DNA from: Actinoplanes palleronii
Lineage (GTDB): Bacteria; Actinomycetota; Actinomycetes; Mycobacteriales; Micromonosporaceae
DNA length: 61,874 bases
Assembly (NCBI RefSeq): GCF_016862315.1
Contig: NZ_BOMS01000157.1
Location: 1 to 61,874, forward strand
Direction: 5' to 3'
Shown: positions 35,612 through 43,492 of the stretch, piece after piece
Layout of the letters: every line of letters starts with the position of its first letter
Position numbering within the stretch: the first letter of the stretch is position 1
Notes under the pieces: model-generated
Seen by the model: only the letters and a program-made list of their open reading frames with translations
Told to the model about the DNA's origin: nothing
The model's database searches: none
Translations under genes and position numbers: made by a program

Positions 35612-35674
35612 CCCGGGGCTGCGCGCGGCATCGCGCCCGCCGTGAGCCGCCGCCGCGGTGCGGTTGCGGTCCCC

Positions 35675-35727
35675 GGCTGGCGCTGAGGGGTGTGTCGAGG
35701 CCGTGGTGACACCCCTGAGCGCCAGCC
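35675..35727. repeat. 53-bp dispersed hairpin copy
   Basis: GGCTGGCGCTGAGGGGTG pairs with CACCCCTGAGCGCCAGCC. It sits between the convergent stops of the MFS gene (35611) and the DUF1648 gene (35741), a position suited to a two-way terminator. Confidence 0.93.
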
Positions 35728-35740
35728 GGAGACCCCGCGC

Positions 35741-36745
35741 TCACCGCCGGGAGCGGTCCGCGAGAGTGTTCAGCAGCGCGGCGCCGGTGGCCGCGTCGTC
35801 CACGGTGATCACCAGCGACCGGCCCCCGGTCCGCTCCACGAGCAGGCCGGGGCCCGACCGGAGCACCACCCCGATCCGCCCGCCGCGGCCCACCCGCCAG
35901 CCCCAGCCACCGAACTGCCGGATCGGGTCGACCTCGGTGACCGAGGCCCGCTCCACCTCGTCCGCCGGGATGTGGGTGCCGGGCCAGCCCAGCAGCGACC
36001 GCACCGTCAGCCCGGTCGCGTCGACCCGCACCGTGTAGGCGAACATCACCGCGAACACCACCACCAGCAGTACCGGCACGACCAGCAGGGCCCATTCGCG
36101 CAGCACCGCGGCGAGCACCGTGGTGCCGACGACCACGACGGCGCCGATGGCCGGGCCGGGACCGCCGTCGGCACGGCGGATCCAGACGGCTCGTTCGTCC
36201 TGGGCCAACGGCACGCGCGGGGCGTCCGCGGCCACCGGGGTGGTCGCCGGCGCGGGCCGGTCCGGACCGGTGAGCAGCGCCGCGACGGCGGCCGGCACCA
36301 GCGGGAGGACGATCACGGCGGCGAGCGTCCACCCGCCCAGCCGTGCCTGGCTCGCGTCCGGCAGGTCGCGCTGGGTGCCGGTCACGAACAGCAGCAGGCT
36401 CGCACCGAACCCGCCGAGCCAGACCGTCGACGCCGCGACCATCCGCCGGGTCATCGCGGCGGCACCACCGAACAGGCCGATCGCGCCGAAGCCGGCGCAT
36501 CCCAGGATCACCGTGGCCACCAGCGGGAACACCAGCCCGGACAACGACGTGAAGCCGTCCGGCGCGGCGGCGCCCGGCCCCCAGTGTGAGGCGAGCGGGT
36601 CCGGCAGGGTGTCCCGCCAGGACCACACGACGGCGAGCGCCACCGCGACGACCACCAGCGCGAACAGCGACGACCACAGCACCACCCGCCGGGCTCGCGG
36701 CTGCCAGGATCGGTCGTCGAGGGTGGGAACGATTCGGGTCATCAT
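35741..36745 (-). CDS. DUF1648 membrane protein
   Basis: A 334-residue membrane protein. The segment LPDPLASHWGPGAAAPDGF (about 46-64) is the DUF1648 signature. Some six membrane helices follow, and a C-terminal soluble domain (about 240-334) looks like a PH-type fold with VDATGLTVRSLLGWPGTHIP. Function unknown; DUF1648 proteins commonly sit beside GntR/YtrA-type regulators, as here. ATG 36745 overlaps the regulator's stop by four bases (ATGA), so the pair is coupled and probably autoregulated through the operators at 37112-37173. Confidence 0.85.
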   Translation of the reverse strand: MMTRIVPTLDDRSWQPRARRVVLWSSLFALVVVAVALAVVWSWRDTLPDPLASHWGPGAAAPDGFTSLSGLVFPLVATVILGCAGFGAIGLFGGAAAMTRRMVAASTVWLGGFGASLLLFVTGTQRDLPDASQARLGGWTLAAVIVLPLVPAAVAALLTGPDRPAPATTPVAADAPRVPLAQDERAVWIRRADGGPGPAIGAVVVVGTTVLAAVLREWALLVVPVLLVVVFAVMFAYTVRVDATGLTVRSLLGWPGTHIPADEVERASVTEVDPIRQFGGWGWRVGRGGRIGVVLRSGPGLLVERTGGRSLVITVDDAATGAALLNTLADRSRR

Positions 36746-37098
36746 CGGTTCATGGCCTCCTTGACGAGCACGGTCAGGGTCTCGGTGGAGAGTTTCGCCT
36801 CGCGGGCCACCCGCACCAGGGCGGTCAGCGCCTGCTCGACCGGGGAGAGGTCGGTTGCGGCGCGGGCGGCGACCACCGCGCCCCGCCCGCGACGCAGCTC
36901 GATCAGCCCCTCGTCGCGCAGTTGCTGGTACGCCTTGAGCACGGTGTGCACGTTGAGATCCAGCGACTCGGCCAGCTCCCGCGCGGACGGCAGCCGGTCA
37001 CCGGGGGTGAGCTCGCCGCGGGCCGCGGCGAGGTGTGCCTGCGTGACGAGCTGGGTGTAGAGCGGTTCGTCGCTCGCCGGGTCGATCCTCCAGAGCAT
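36742..37098 (-). CDS. GntR-family regulator, YtrA subgroup
   Basis: A 118-residue short GntR protein. The winged helix occupies residues 10-78 (EPLYTQLVTQAHLAAARGELTPGDRLPSARELAESLDLNVHTVLKAY region), with a short helical tail for dimerisation rather than a ligand domain, as in YtrA-type repressors of membrane-protein operons. ATG 37098 is preceded by TAGTGT at seven bases, so the message is leaderless. A 25-bp operator sits between the -35 and -10, which indicates autorepression. Confidence 0.92.
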   Translation of the reverse strand: MLWRIDPASDEPLYTQLVTQAHLAAARGELTPGDRLPSARELAESLDLNVHTVLKAYQQLRDEGLIELRRGRGAVVAARAATDLSPVEQALTALVRVAREAKLSTETLTVLVKEAMNR

Positions 37099-37105
37099 GG
37101 TCCTG

Positions 37106-37173
37106 ACACTACTTGTTCTATGCCAACTAGAACAAGCAATCTCCGCGACTTGTTCTATGCCAGATAGAACAAG
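37106..37173 (-). promoter_or_regulatory. GntR promoter with duplicated 25-bp operators
   Basis: Two palindromes, CTTGTTCTA-N7-TAGAACAAG, at 37112-37136 and 37149-37173, start 37 bases apart; both spacers begin TGCCA. The first fills the space between a -35 (TTGTTC, minus strand) and the -10 TAGTGT (37106-37111, minus strand) of the GntR gene. The second lies upstream, next to the stop of the L,D-transpeptidase-like gene. Perfect arms in both copies point to strong cooperative repression. Confidence 0.93.
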
Positions 37174-37177
37174 TCTT

Positions 37178-37924
37178 CTACGCGCGGGTGAGTGCCGACG
37201 CGGGGGCCATCACGATGCGCGGGTGCCGGGCCGGGTCGAGCCACCTCAGCAGGCGGGCCACGTTCGCCCGGCTCACCGACACACACCCGGCGGTCGAGCC
37301 CTTGCCGCTGGCGTGCAGGAACACCGCCGACCCGCCGCCGATCCGGGACGGTGTGCTCGTCACGTACTCGCCGCGCTCGGCGTCCCAGTGCACCCCGGCC
37401 GGGCGGTTGAAATTGATCACCGCGGCGTAGGCGTACTGGGTCGGGTACGCGGCGAGGCGTTCCGCCTGGGAGATGCGCCAGGTGCGGTTCTTCGACGCCG
37501 ACGGCTGGAAGACGTTGTACGTCCGCGGGTCCCGCCGGTCACCCACCCAGTAGTCGTTCCCATCCACCTTCCGGTACGGCAACCGCGTCCCCGGGTCGGC
37601 CCGCACCCCGAACGCCCGCGTGATGGTGAACGTCCCGGCCGGTGTCTGCCCGGTGTCCTGGACGCGTTGCGACGCCCACGCCCACCCGCCGTACCCGGTC
37701 CTGGCGGTCATCGCCGCGAAGACCTGCCGCCACTTACCGTCGGTCCCGCGCTGATAGGCGCGCAGCGTCGCCCGGGTCGAGCCCCAGCTCGTCCCGGACA
37801 CCACGATCACCTGCCGGGCGTTGCCGAGGTGGGTGAGCCCGGCCGGGATCGCCGCCACGGCCGGGGACGCGGGAATCACCACCATCGTCACCAGCAGGGC
37901 CAGGACCGCCGCGATTCTCCGCAC
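37178..37924 (-). CDS. Secreted L,D-transpeptidase-like protein (YkuD fold)
   Basis: A 248-residue exported protein. Signal peptide about 1-24 (ending SPAVAA). The YkuD catalytic region has His204 in VFLHASG and Cys214 in TAGCVSVS, the H...GC pair of L,D-transpeptidases. Such enzymes cross-link or modify peptidoglycan through 3-3 bonds; this compact actinobacterial type has no LysM or Ig domain. GTG 37924 is the only start giving the signal peptide. It is upstream of the GntR operators on the same strand but is separated by its own stop, so it is probably not part of that operon. Confidence 0.85.
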   Translation of the reverse strand: MRRIAAVLALLVTMVVIPASPAVAAIPAGLTHLGNARQVIVVSGTSWGSTRATLRAYQRGTDGKWRQVFAAMTARTGYGGWAWASQRVQDTGQTPAGTFTITRAFGVRADPGTRLPYRKVDGNDYWVGDRRDPRTYNVFQPSASKNRTWRISQAERLAAYPTQYAYAAVINFNRPAGVHWDAERGEYVTSTPSRIGGGSAVFLHASGKGSTAGCVSVSRANVARLLRWLDPARHPRIVMAPASALTRA

Positions 37925-37958
37925 AGCGGATCAGCCTGGGTGATCACCGATGGCTGGG

Positions 37959-38774
37959 TCAAGGTTTGCGGCCGACAGCCGTCCAGATGTTGATGTCGGA
38001 GCGCGGCGGGATCTCCACGCCCGGCTCCGGTCGCCACTCGCTGGCCGGCACCACGCCGGGCTCGACCAGCTCGAGCCCGTCGAACAACCCGGTGAATTCG
38101 TCCCGCCCGCGCGTCCACACGTCCGATTTCCCCTGCTCGACAAGTTGCCGATACAGCGCCTGCTGCTCCGGAGTCCCGAAGTCGGACGTCGCATGCGTGG
38201 CCACCAGATAACTGCCCGGCGGCAGTGCGGCCAGCAGCCGCCGCACGATTGCCTCAGCCACGCCGTCACCGTGCAGGAAATGCAGCACCGCGATCAGCAT
38301 CAGCCCGACCGGCTGGCCCAGATCGAGCGTCGCATTCAGCACCGGATCGGCGAGAATCGACTCCGGATCGTTCAGATCGGCCTCGAGATAGGCCGTCCGC
38401 CCTTCCGGAGCGCTGTCCAGCAGAGCCCGCGCATGCACCGTGACCAGCGGATCGTTGTCCACATAGACCACTCGGCTGTCCGGCGCCCACCGCTGCGCCA
38501 CCGCATGGGTGTTCCCCGCGGTCGGCAGCCCGGTCCCGATGTCCAGGAACTGCCGAATCCCCGCCTCCGCGGCCAAGAACCGGGTGGCCCGCCCCAGCAG
38601 CGCCCGATTGGCCAGCGCCCCGAGCCGCACTTTCGGGAACAGCCGCTCCAACTCGTCCCCGGAAGCCCGATCCGCGGCAAAATTGTCCGCCCCGCCGAGC
38701 CAGTAGTCATACCGCCGGGCCGGATGCGCCACCCCCGGCGCCAGCCCCGCCGCCGCCGCACTAACCTCGTCCAC
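37959..38774 (-). CDS. SAM-dependent methyltransferase, SAV2177 type (DUF574)
   Basis: A 271-residue methyltransferase of the group common in Streptomyces and Actinoplanes. Diagnostic features are HPARRYDYWLGGADNFAADR at the N-terminus, FLDIGTGLPTAGNTH as the SAM-binding motif, VVYVDNDPLV, and the late DINIWTAVGR. Substrates of the family are unknown. GTG 38774 is chosen because TATGGT lies six bases upstream; an in-frame GTG at 38792 would place that promoter inside the gene. A second member is at 45627. It is 34 bases upstream of the L,D-transpeptidase-like gene and may be cotranscribed. Confidence 0.9.
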   Translation of the reverse strand: MDEVSAAAAGLAPGVAHPARRYDYWLGGADNFAADRASGDELERLFPKVRLGALANRALLGRATRFLAAEAGIRQFLDIGTGLPTAGNTHAVAQRWAPDSRVVYVDNDPLVTVHARALLDSAPEGRTAYLEADLNDPESILADPVLNATLDLGQPVGLMLIAVLHFLHGDGVAEAIVRRLLAALPPGSYLVATHATSDFGTPEQQALYRQLVEQGKSDVWTRGRDEFTGLFDGLELVEPGVVPASEWRPEPGVEIPPRSDINIWTAVGRKP

Positions 38775-39192
38775 AGTGGAACCATAATTCACAAACGCCT
38801 TTGGTACGACCTACACCTCCCCAACCGCACTGCCCCGTCCCGTGGCTGAACGCGACGCCGCCGGCCCCTCCGGACCGCGACGCCGCATCCGGGCTGATGC
38901 GCCCCCTCCCGGAAACCCAGCGCCCCGCACCCCCACCGACTACGGGTGAACTTCAGGGGCGGCCGAGCTCCGCGTGGGGCCGGGTTCGGGGGCGGTGGCG
39001 GTCCGCGGTCGGGCTGTGCGTGCGCTCACCGCCCCCAGGCGGGCGGCAGCCGCACGCAATCCGGCAATGCGGACTCTCCCCGCCCGGACCACCCGGACCA
39101 CCCGGAACGCCCGGACCGCCCGGACCGCCCGGACCGCCCGGACCGCCCGGAACGCCCGGAACGCCCGCGCCGCCCGCGTGCTCCGGGTTGCC

Positions 39193-39245
39193 GGCTGGTC
39201 ACGGCGGCCCCTATCGGGGTCGGATAACGGCGCTCACGGCCAGCC
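39193..39245. repeat. 53-bp dispersed hairpin copy (subfamily 2)
   Basis: GGCTGGTCACGGCGGCCC at the left and CGGCGCTCACGGCCAGCC at the right. It shares the GGCCCCTA/AACGG features with the copies at 24974 and 25058 and keeps the exact 53-base length. Confidence 0.85.
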
Positions 39246-39307
39246 GGGAGTGGCACGCGATGGTCAGCGCGGTTGCGCGGGCCGGCCTGCCGGGTGACCG
39301 ATGGTGT

Positions 39308-39346
39308 GTGTGAAGTTCGGGTGCGGAGCGCACCCGAACTTCACAC
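39308..39346. repeat. Perfect 18-bp-arm hairpin, second palindrome family
   Basis: GTGTGAAGTTCGGGTGCG (39308-39325) and its exact complement (39329-39346) around a GAG loop. The same sequence type occurs three times in tandem at 44684-44851. Confidence 0.93.
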
Positions 39347-39504
39347 GCACAAGGGTTGACCTTGACCACACGCGGACGTCGCCCCGGAGGGCTTCGCGTT
39401 CTGGACGCGCCAGCGGCCAGCGAAGCCCGCAGGGGTCCCGGCGGGAGCGGCGATCTGTACCCCGGCGGACGCACGACATCTTGAATTTGATCTTTAAGCG
39501 AACC

Positions 39505-41322
39505 TCAGCCGATGGCGAACGACGGGTGCGGCGGCTGGTTGTAGGCGGTGTTCTGCCAGGCCACGGCCTCGCGGTACATGCGGTCCTGCATCAGGGAGAC
39601 GTGCGAGATGCTCGTGGCGTCCGTTGTGGAATAGATGCGCAGGGCGGTGTTGTTCGTGGTCGGCCAGATGACCTCCTCGCGCCAGTCGCCGAGGATGTCG
39701 GCCTGGAGCGACGGGGTGGCCTTGGTGCTGTTGTTGGAGTGGACGTCGCTCGCGGTCAGCAGCCTGGTGTCGGCGCTGGTGCCGTACTTGTCGATGTGGG
39801 TGCCGTCGAGCAGTTCGCGCTGGGCGTCGCCGTCCCACCAGATGACGAAGTTGGCGCTGGACGGTTTGCGGCCGATGTTCTGGCCGGACGTGTTGAAGAG
39901 GCCGGAGACCGCGGACGACCAGGACTCCGCGCCGGGGCTGCCGGCGTAGATGTCGTCGGAGACGCCGCGGCCGTTGTCGCAGCCGCACGACGCGTTCGAC
40001 CAGATGATCTGGCCGGTGCGGGCGTCGGCCATCCAGGCGGCGAGCTTCGTGGTGCCCTCGTCGACCTTGAAGATCTCCAGGCCGGAGCGGCTCGGGATCA
40101 GGTCGCCGACGTGGTACGCGTCGCCGTGCCCCTGACCGTTCACCCACAGCCCGGCACCGTTGTCGTCGATGGCCATCGCGCCGTACAGGATCTCGTCCTT
40201 GCCGTCCGCGTCGACGTCGGCGATGGAGAGCTGGTGGTTGCCCTGACCGGTCCAGGCGGAACCGTTCGTGGACGAGTTGCTGTCGAACGTCCAGCGCCGG
40301 GTCAGCGCGCCGTTGCGGTAGTCCCAGGCCACCACGACCGAGCGGGTGTAGTAGCCGCGGGCCATGATGATGCTCGGGTACGAGCCGGTCACGTACGCGG
40401 TGCCGGCCAGGAACCGGTCGACCCGGTTGCCGTAGCTGTCACCCCAGGACGAGACGGTGCCCCGCGGCACCACGTAGTCGGCGGTGGCCATCGCCTTGCC
40501 GGTCTGTCCGTTGAAGACGGTCAGGTACTCCGGGCCGGACAGCACGTATCCCGACGAGTTGCGATAGTCGGCGCTGGAGCTGCCGATCACCACGCCGGTG
40601 CCGTCGGTGGTGCCGTCGGCGGTCTTCATCACCACCTCGGCCTTGCCGTCCGAGTCGTAGTCGAACACCTGGAACTGGGTGTAGTGCGCGCCGGCCCGGA
40701 TGTTCCTGCCGAGGTTGAGCCGCCACAGCCGGGTGCCGTTGAGCTTGTACGCGTCGATGTAGACGTTGCCGGTGTAGCCGGACTGGGAGTTGTCCTTGGC
40801 GTTCGACGGGTCCCACTTGAGGACGATCTCGTACGACCCGTCGCCGTCCAGGTCACCGACCGACGCGTCGTTGGCGGAGTACGTGTACGCCACCCCGTCC
40901 GGCGTCGTCCCACCGGCCGGCACCTGGATCGGCACGTCCTGGTACGCCGCCGCCAGCGCCACGGCCGGAGTGGCAGCGGCGAGAGTCTCGGCGCCGGCCA
41001 CCACCGGACGTACCGTGTACGACGCGCCGACCGGCGCACCGGTGTCGGTGAAGTTGGTGCCGGACGTGGTCTTCACCAGCGTCCCGCCGCGATACACGTG
41101 GAACGCGACGCCGGCCGGGTCGGCCTGCAGCAACCGCCAGGACAGGAAGTTGCCGGTCGGGGTGCGCAGGCTGATCAGCCCGCGGTCGAGGTTGTCGGTC
41201 GTGACCGCCGGGGAGGCGGCTTCGGCCGGGGACGCGGCTTCGGCGGCGGGAACGCCGCCGACGGCCAGCAGCACCGCAGCGGCGGCCGCGGTCATACCGG
41301 ACAGCATTCTGATTCGGGGCAT
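39505..41322 (-). CDS. Secreted rhamnogalacturonan lyase (PL11)
   Basis: A 605-residue secreted polysaccharide lyase. Signal peptide about 1-29 (ending AAEAA). The mature protein starts with a fibronectin-like strand region and then an eight-bladed propeller; repeated calcium-binding turns DLDGDGSYEIV, DYDSDGKAEVV and DVDADGKDEIL are visible. Family-typical segments include WDPSNAKDNSQSGYTGNVYIDAY and GDAYHVGDLIPSRSGLEIF. PL11 enzymes cleave the rhamnogalacturonan I backbone of pectin outside the cell. ATG 41322 opens the signal peptide. No carbohydrate-binding module follows the catalytic domain, so this is the short form. It suggests growth on plant material. Confidence 0.93.
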   Translation of the reverse strand: MPRIRMLSGMTAAAAAVLLAVGGVPAAEAASPAEAASPAVTTDNLDRGLISLRTPTGNFLSWRLLQADPAGVAFHVYRGGTLVKTTSGTNFTDTGAPVGASYTVRPVVAGAETLAAATPAVALAAAYQDVPIQVPAGGTTPDGVAYTYSANDASVGDLDGDGSYEIVLKWDPSNAKDNSQSGYTGNVYIDAYKLNGTRLWRLNLGRNIRAGAHYTQFQVFDYDSDGKAEVVMKTADGTTDGTGVVIGSSSADYRNSSGYVLSGPEYLTVFNGQTGKAMATADYVVPRGTVSSWGDSYGNRVDRFLAGTAYVTGSYPSIIMARGYYTRSVVVAWDYRNGALTRRWTFDSNSSTNGSAWTGQGNHQLSIADVDADGKDEILYGAMAIDDNGAGLWVNGQGHGDAYHVGDLIPSRSGLEIFKVDEGTTKLAAWMADARTGQIIWSNASCGCDNGRGVSDDIYAGSPGAESWSSAVSGLFNTSGQNIGRKPSSANFVIWWDGDAQRELLDGTHIDKYGTSADTRLLTASDVHSNNSTKATPSLQADILGDWREEVIWPTTNNTALRIYSTTDATSISHVSLMQDRMYREAVAWQNTAYNQPPHPSFAIG

Positions 41323-41460
41323 GGGGGATCCCAACGTGGATGGGGGACTGGGGATGAGGCGATGCGCTGACGGGGATTCAGCACACCTACCAGTTAACCG
41401 GACCGTAACTTTTGACAGGCCGATGCTATCGATGAAGGCAAATGGGTGCAACGCCTCGCG

Positions 41461-42402
41461 TCAGCGGGAATACGCTTTCCCATCACCCGGCAGCAGGAAC
41501 ACGCCAACCACGGCCGGGTCGACGAACGTGACACAGCGTCGGATCAGCCCGCCCGCGACGGTGAACAGCTGCACCGAGTGCGGTTTCCGTTCCGGGGTGA
41601 ACGCGGCCAGCGCCAGGCCCCCGTTCGCCGGTACCGGCACCATCTGCCACCCGGCGCCGTGCATGCCGAAGACCCGCTCGATGAACTGCCGGTAGTGGAC
41701 CCGCCCGGCCAGCCAGAGCGCTACCGGCGGCATCTCCAGCACCACGTCGTCGGCGAGCAACCGGGTCAGCCGGGGCACGTCGGCCGCCTCGAACGCGGCC
41801 AGGTAGCGCTCCACCACGGCGCGCTCGCCGGGATCCACCGGTTCGCGCAACTCGTTGATGTCGGGCGCGGCCGCCCGGAGCGTGACCCGGGCCCGCTGCA
41901 GACTGCTGTTCACCGAAGCGACACTGCTGTCCAGGATCTGCGCCACCTCGGCGGCCGGCATCCGCAGCACGTCCCGCAGCAGCAGCGCCGCGCGCTGCCG
42001 GGCGGGCAGCAGTTGCAGAGCCGCGACCAGAGCCAGCCGCAGCCCGGCACGCTGCTGGGCGGCGTCCGCCGGGTCACCGAGCCGGGCGTCCGGGAACGGC
42101 TGCAGCCACGGGATGTCCCGGCGCGGGGTGAGCGCCACGTGCGGGTCGTCGCCGGCTGGGCCGAGCCCGCTCGGCAACGGGCGCCGGGTCCGGCCCTCCA
42201 GCGCGGTCAGGCACGCGTTGGTGGCGATCCGGTAGAGCCACGTGCGCACCGAGGCCTGCCGGGGGTCGTACCGGTCGGCGGCCCGCCACGCCCGCACCAT
42301 GGTCTCCTGGACGACGTCCTCGGCCTCGTGGAACGAACCGAGCATCCGGTAGCAGTGCGCGAGCAGGTCACCGCGGAACTCTTCGTGCCGATCGAGGCTC
42401 AC
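41461..42402 (-). CDS. ECF sigma factor with C-terminal SnoaL-like domain
   Basis: A 313-residue sigma factor. Region 2 (LLAHCYRMLGSFHEAEDVVQETMVRAWRAADRYD region) is at about 10-45, region 4 (LPARQRAALLLRDVLRMPAAEVAQILDSSVASVNSSLQRAR region) at about 130-180, and a SnoaL-like fold fills about 195-310. This matches the TIGR02960-type ECF factors, in which the C-terminal domain replaces a separate anti-sigma factor. GTG 42402 follows AGGGAG by seven bases. It is divergent from the reductase-like gene at 42505, which may be its target. Confidence 0.9.
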   Translation of the reverse strand: MSLDRHEEFRGDLLAHCYRMLGSFHEAEDVVQETMVRAWRAADRYDPRQASVRTWLYRIATNACLTALEGRTRRPLPSGLGPAGDDPHVALTPRRDIPWLQPFPDARLGDPADAAQQRAGLRLALVAALQLLPARQRAALLLRDVLRMPAAEVAQILDSSVASVNSSLQRARVTLRAAAPDINELREPVDPGERAVVERYLAAFEAADVPRLTRLLADDVVLEMPPVALWLAGRVHYRQFIERVFGMHGAGWQMVPVPANGGLALAAFTPERKPHSVQLFTVAGGLIRRCVTFVDPAVVGVFLLPGDGKAYSR

Positions 42403-42504
42403 CGGAAACTCCCTGCCACTGGGGCGATGAGTTCGCCGCCCGGCGCCGGTAGATACCGGGTGAGCGGCCCGGAACCGAGCCGCCACGAGCAGAGGGAGCC
42501 CCTG

Positions 42505-43062
42505 ATGGGCGACATCATCGTCATCGCATTCTGCACGCTGGACGGCGTGGCATCCGACCCGGACGGCCGCGGCGGTACCTCGCACGGCGGCTGGGCCTTC
42601 CGGCACGGGACCGGCCCGGTCAGCGACGACAGGTTCGGTCTCGGCCCGCGGATGGACCAGGGCGTTCACCTGTACGGGCGGAAGACCTGGGAGAACTTCG
42701 CCAAGGTCTGGCCGTCCCGGGAGGGCGACTACGCCAGGCGGATGAACGCCGTACCCAAGGCCGTCGCGACCCGGACCGGCATCGACGCCGCCGCCTGGCC
42801 GCACTCGCAAGCCATCGACGGCGACGCGGTCACCTGGGCCAAGGCCGAACGGGCCGATCGCGACATCGTGGTGATCGGCAGTCTCAGCGTGGTGCACGCA
42901 CTGGCCGCCGCCGACCTGGTCGACGAGTACCGGCTGGTGACCTTCCCGATCGTCACGGGGTCGGGCGATCCGCTCTTCGCCGCCGGCCGGCCCGCCGAGT
43001 TCCGGTTCACGCTCGTCGAGCCGGGTGACGTCACCACGCTGACGATTCTTCGCCGCGCCTGA
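42505..43062 (+). CDS. Dihydrofolate-reductase-like (RibD C-terminal) protein
   Basis: A 185-residue protein of the RibD C-terminal/DHFR-like group: it begins IIVIAFCTLDGVASDPDG, has VHLYGRKTWENFAKVWP and VIGSLSVVHALAAADLVDEYRL near the end. Members bind NADPH, but most are not true dihydrofolate reductases and their reaction is unknown. ATG 42505 follows GAGGGAG at 42492-42498. It lies between two ECF sigma genes and 58 bases before the DGPF gene, a context seen for many ECF-associated small proteins. Confidence 0.85.
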   Translation: MGDIIVIAFCTLDGVASDPDGRGGTSHGGWAFRHGTGPVSDDRFGLGPRMDQGVHLYGRKTWENFAKVWPSREGDYARRMNAVPKAVATRTGIDAAAWPHSQAIDGDAVTWAKAERADRDIVVIGSLSVVHALAAADLVDEYRLVTFPIVTGSGDPLFAAGRPAEFRFTLVEPGDVTTLTILRRA

Positions 43063-43120
43063 CGATCCTGACCGGGCTCGCTCGTCATCCTGGTGATACT
43101 CGACCTGAGAGGAGACGACA

Positions 43121-43492
43121 ATGCGCTACGCACTGTTGATGCACTACGGCGAGCCGGCCCCGGGCGAACTCGACCAAGCAGTGATCGCCGAGGCCCAGCA
43201 GGCCTTCGCCGCGTACGCGACGGCGCTGGAAGAGGCCGGCGTGCTGCGCTCCGCGGACGTGCTCCGGCCCTCCGACACCACCACCACGGTGACCCGCCGT
43301 GACGGCGGGCTGCGGGTGCAGGACGGCCCGTTCGCCGAGACCAAGGAGGCCCTCGCCGGGTTGTTCCTGGTCGACGTGCCCGATTTGGACGCCGCGATCG
43401 GCTGGGCCGAGAAGTGCCCGGGCAGCCAGTGGGGCGTCATCGAGATCCGGCCGGTCGCGACCGCGTTCCTGAACGGCCGGTGGGCGAGCTGA
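43121..43492 (+). CDS. DGPF/YCII-related protein
   Basis: A 123-residue protein of the YCII-related group with the diagnostic QDGPFAETKEALAGLFLVDVPD. These small dimeric proteins are the usual partners of ECF42-type sigma factors; their biochemical role is unsettled. ATG 43121 follows GAGAGGAG. Its stop overlaps the sigma gene start by 13 bases, so the two are translationally coupled. Confidence 0.9.
   Translation: MRYALLMHYGEPAPGELDQAVIAEAQQAFAAYATALEEAGVLRSADVLRPSDTTTTVTRRDGGLRVQDGPFAETKEALAGLFLVDVPDLDAAIGWAEKCPGSQWGVIEIRPVATAFLNGRWAS

Larger units (their letters stand above)
38793..39504. other. Gene-free stretch with several repeat types
   Basis: About 700 bases. 39011-39077: one copy of a dispersed block (CACGCAAT, TGCGGACTC) repeated in inverse at 55892-55951. 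39086-39178: about ten copies of a nine-base unit, CCCGGACCG or CCCGGAACG. 39193-39245: a 53-bp hairpin. 39308-39346: a perfect hairpin of GTGTGAAGTTCGGGTGCG and its complement around GAG. 39389-39397 and 39420-39428: GGGCTTCGC and its complement, which may end the lyase message. Reading frames across the nine-base repeat look collagen-like but have no start signal. Confidence 0.8.

Noticed and set aside
38946..39313. Collagen-like Gly-Pro-Pro or Pro-Asp-Arg repeat protein
   Set aside because: It comes from a nine-base tandem repeat, all frames give a periodic peptide, there is no ribosome binding site, and the frame runs through a dispersed hairpin.
39389..39428. Riboswitch or structured leader near the lyase gene
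   Set aside because: It lies downstream of the lyase stop, not upstream, and is a simple nine-bp stem better read as a terminator.
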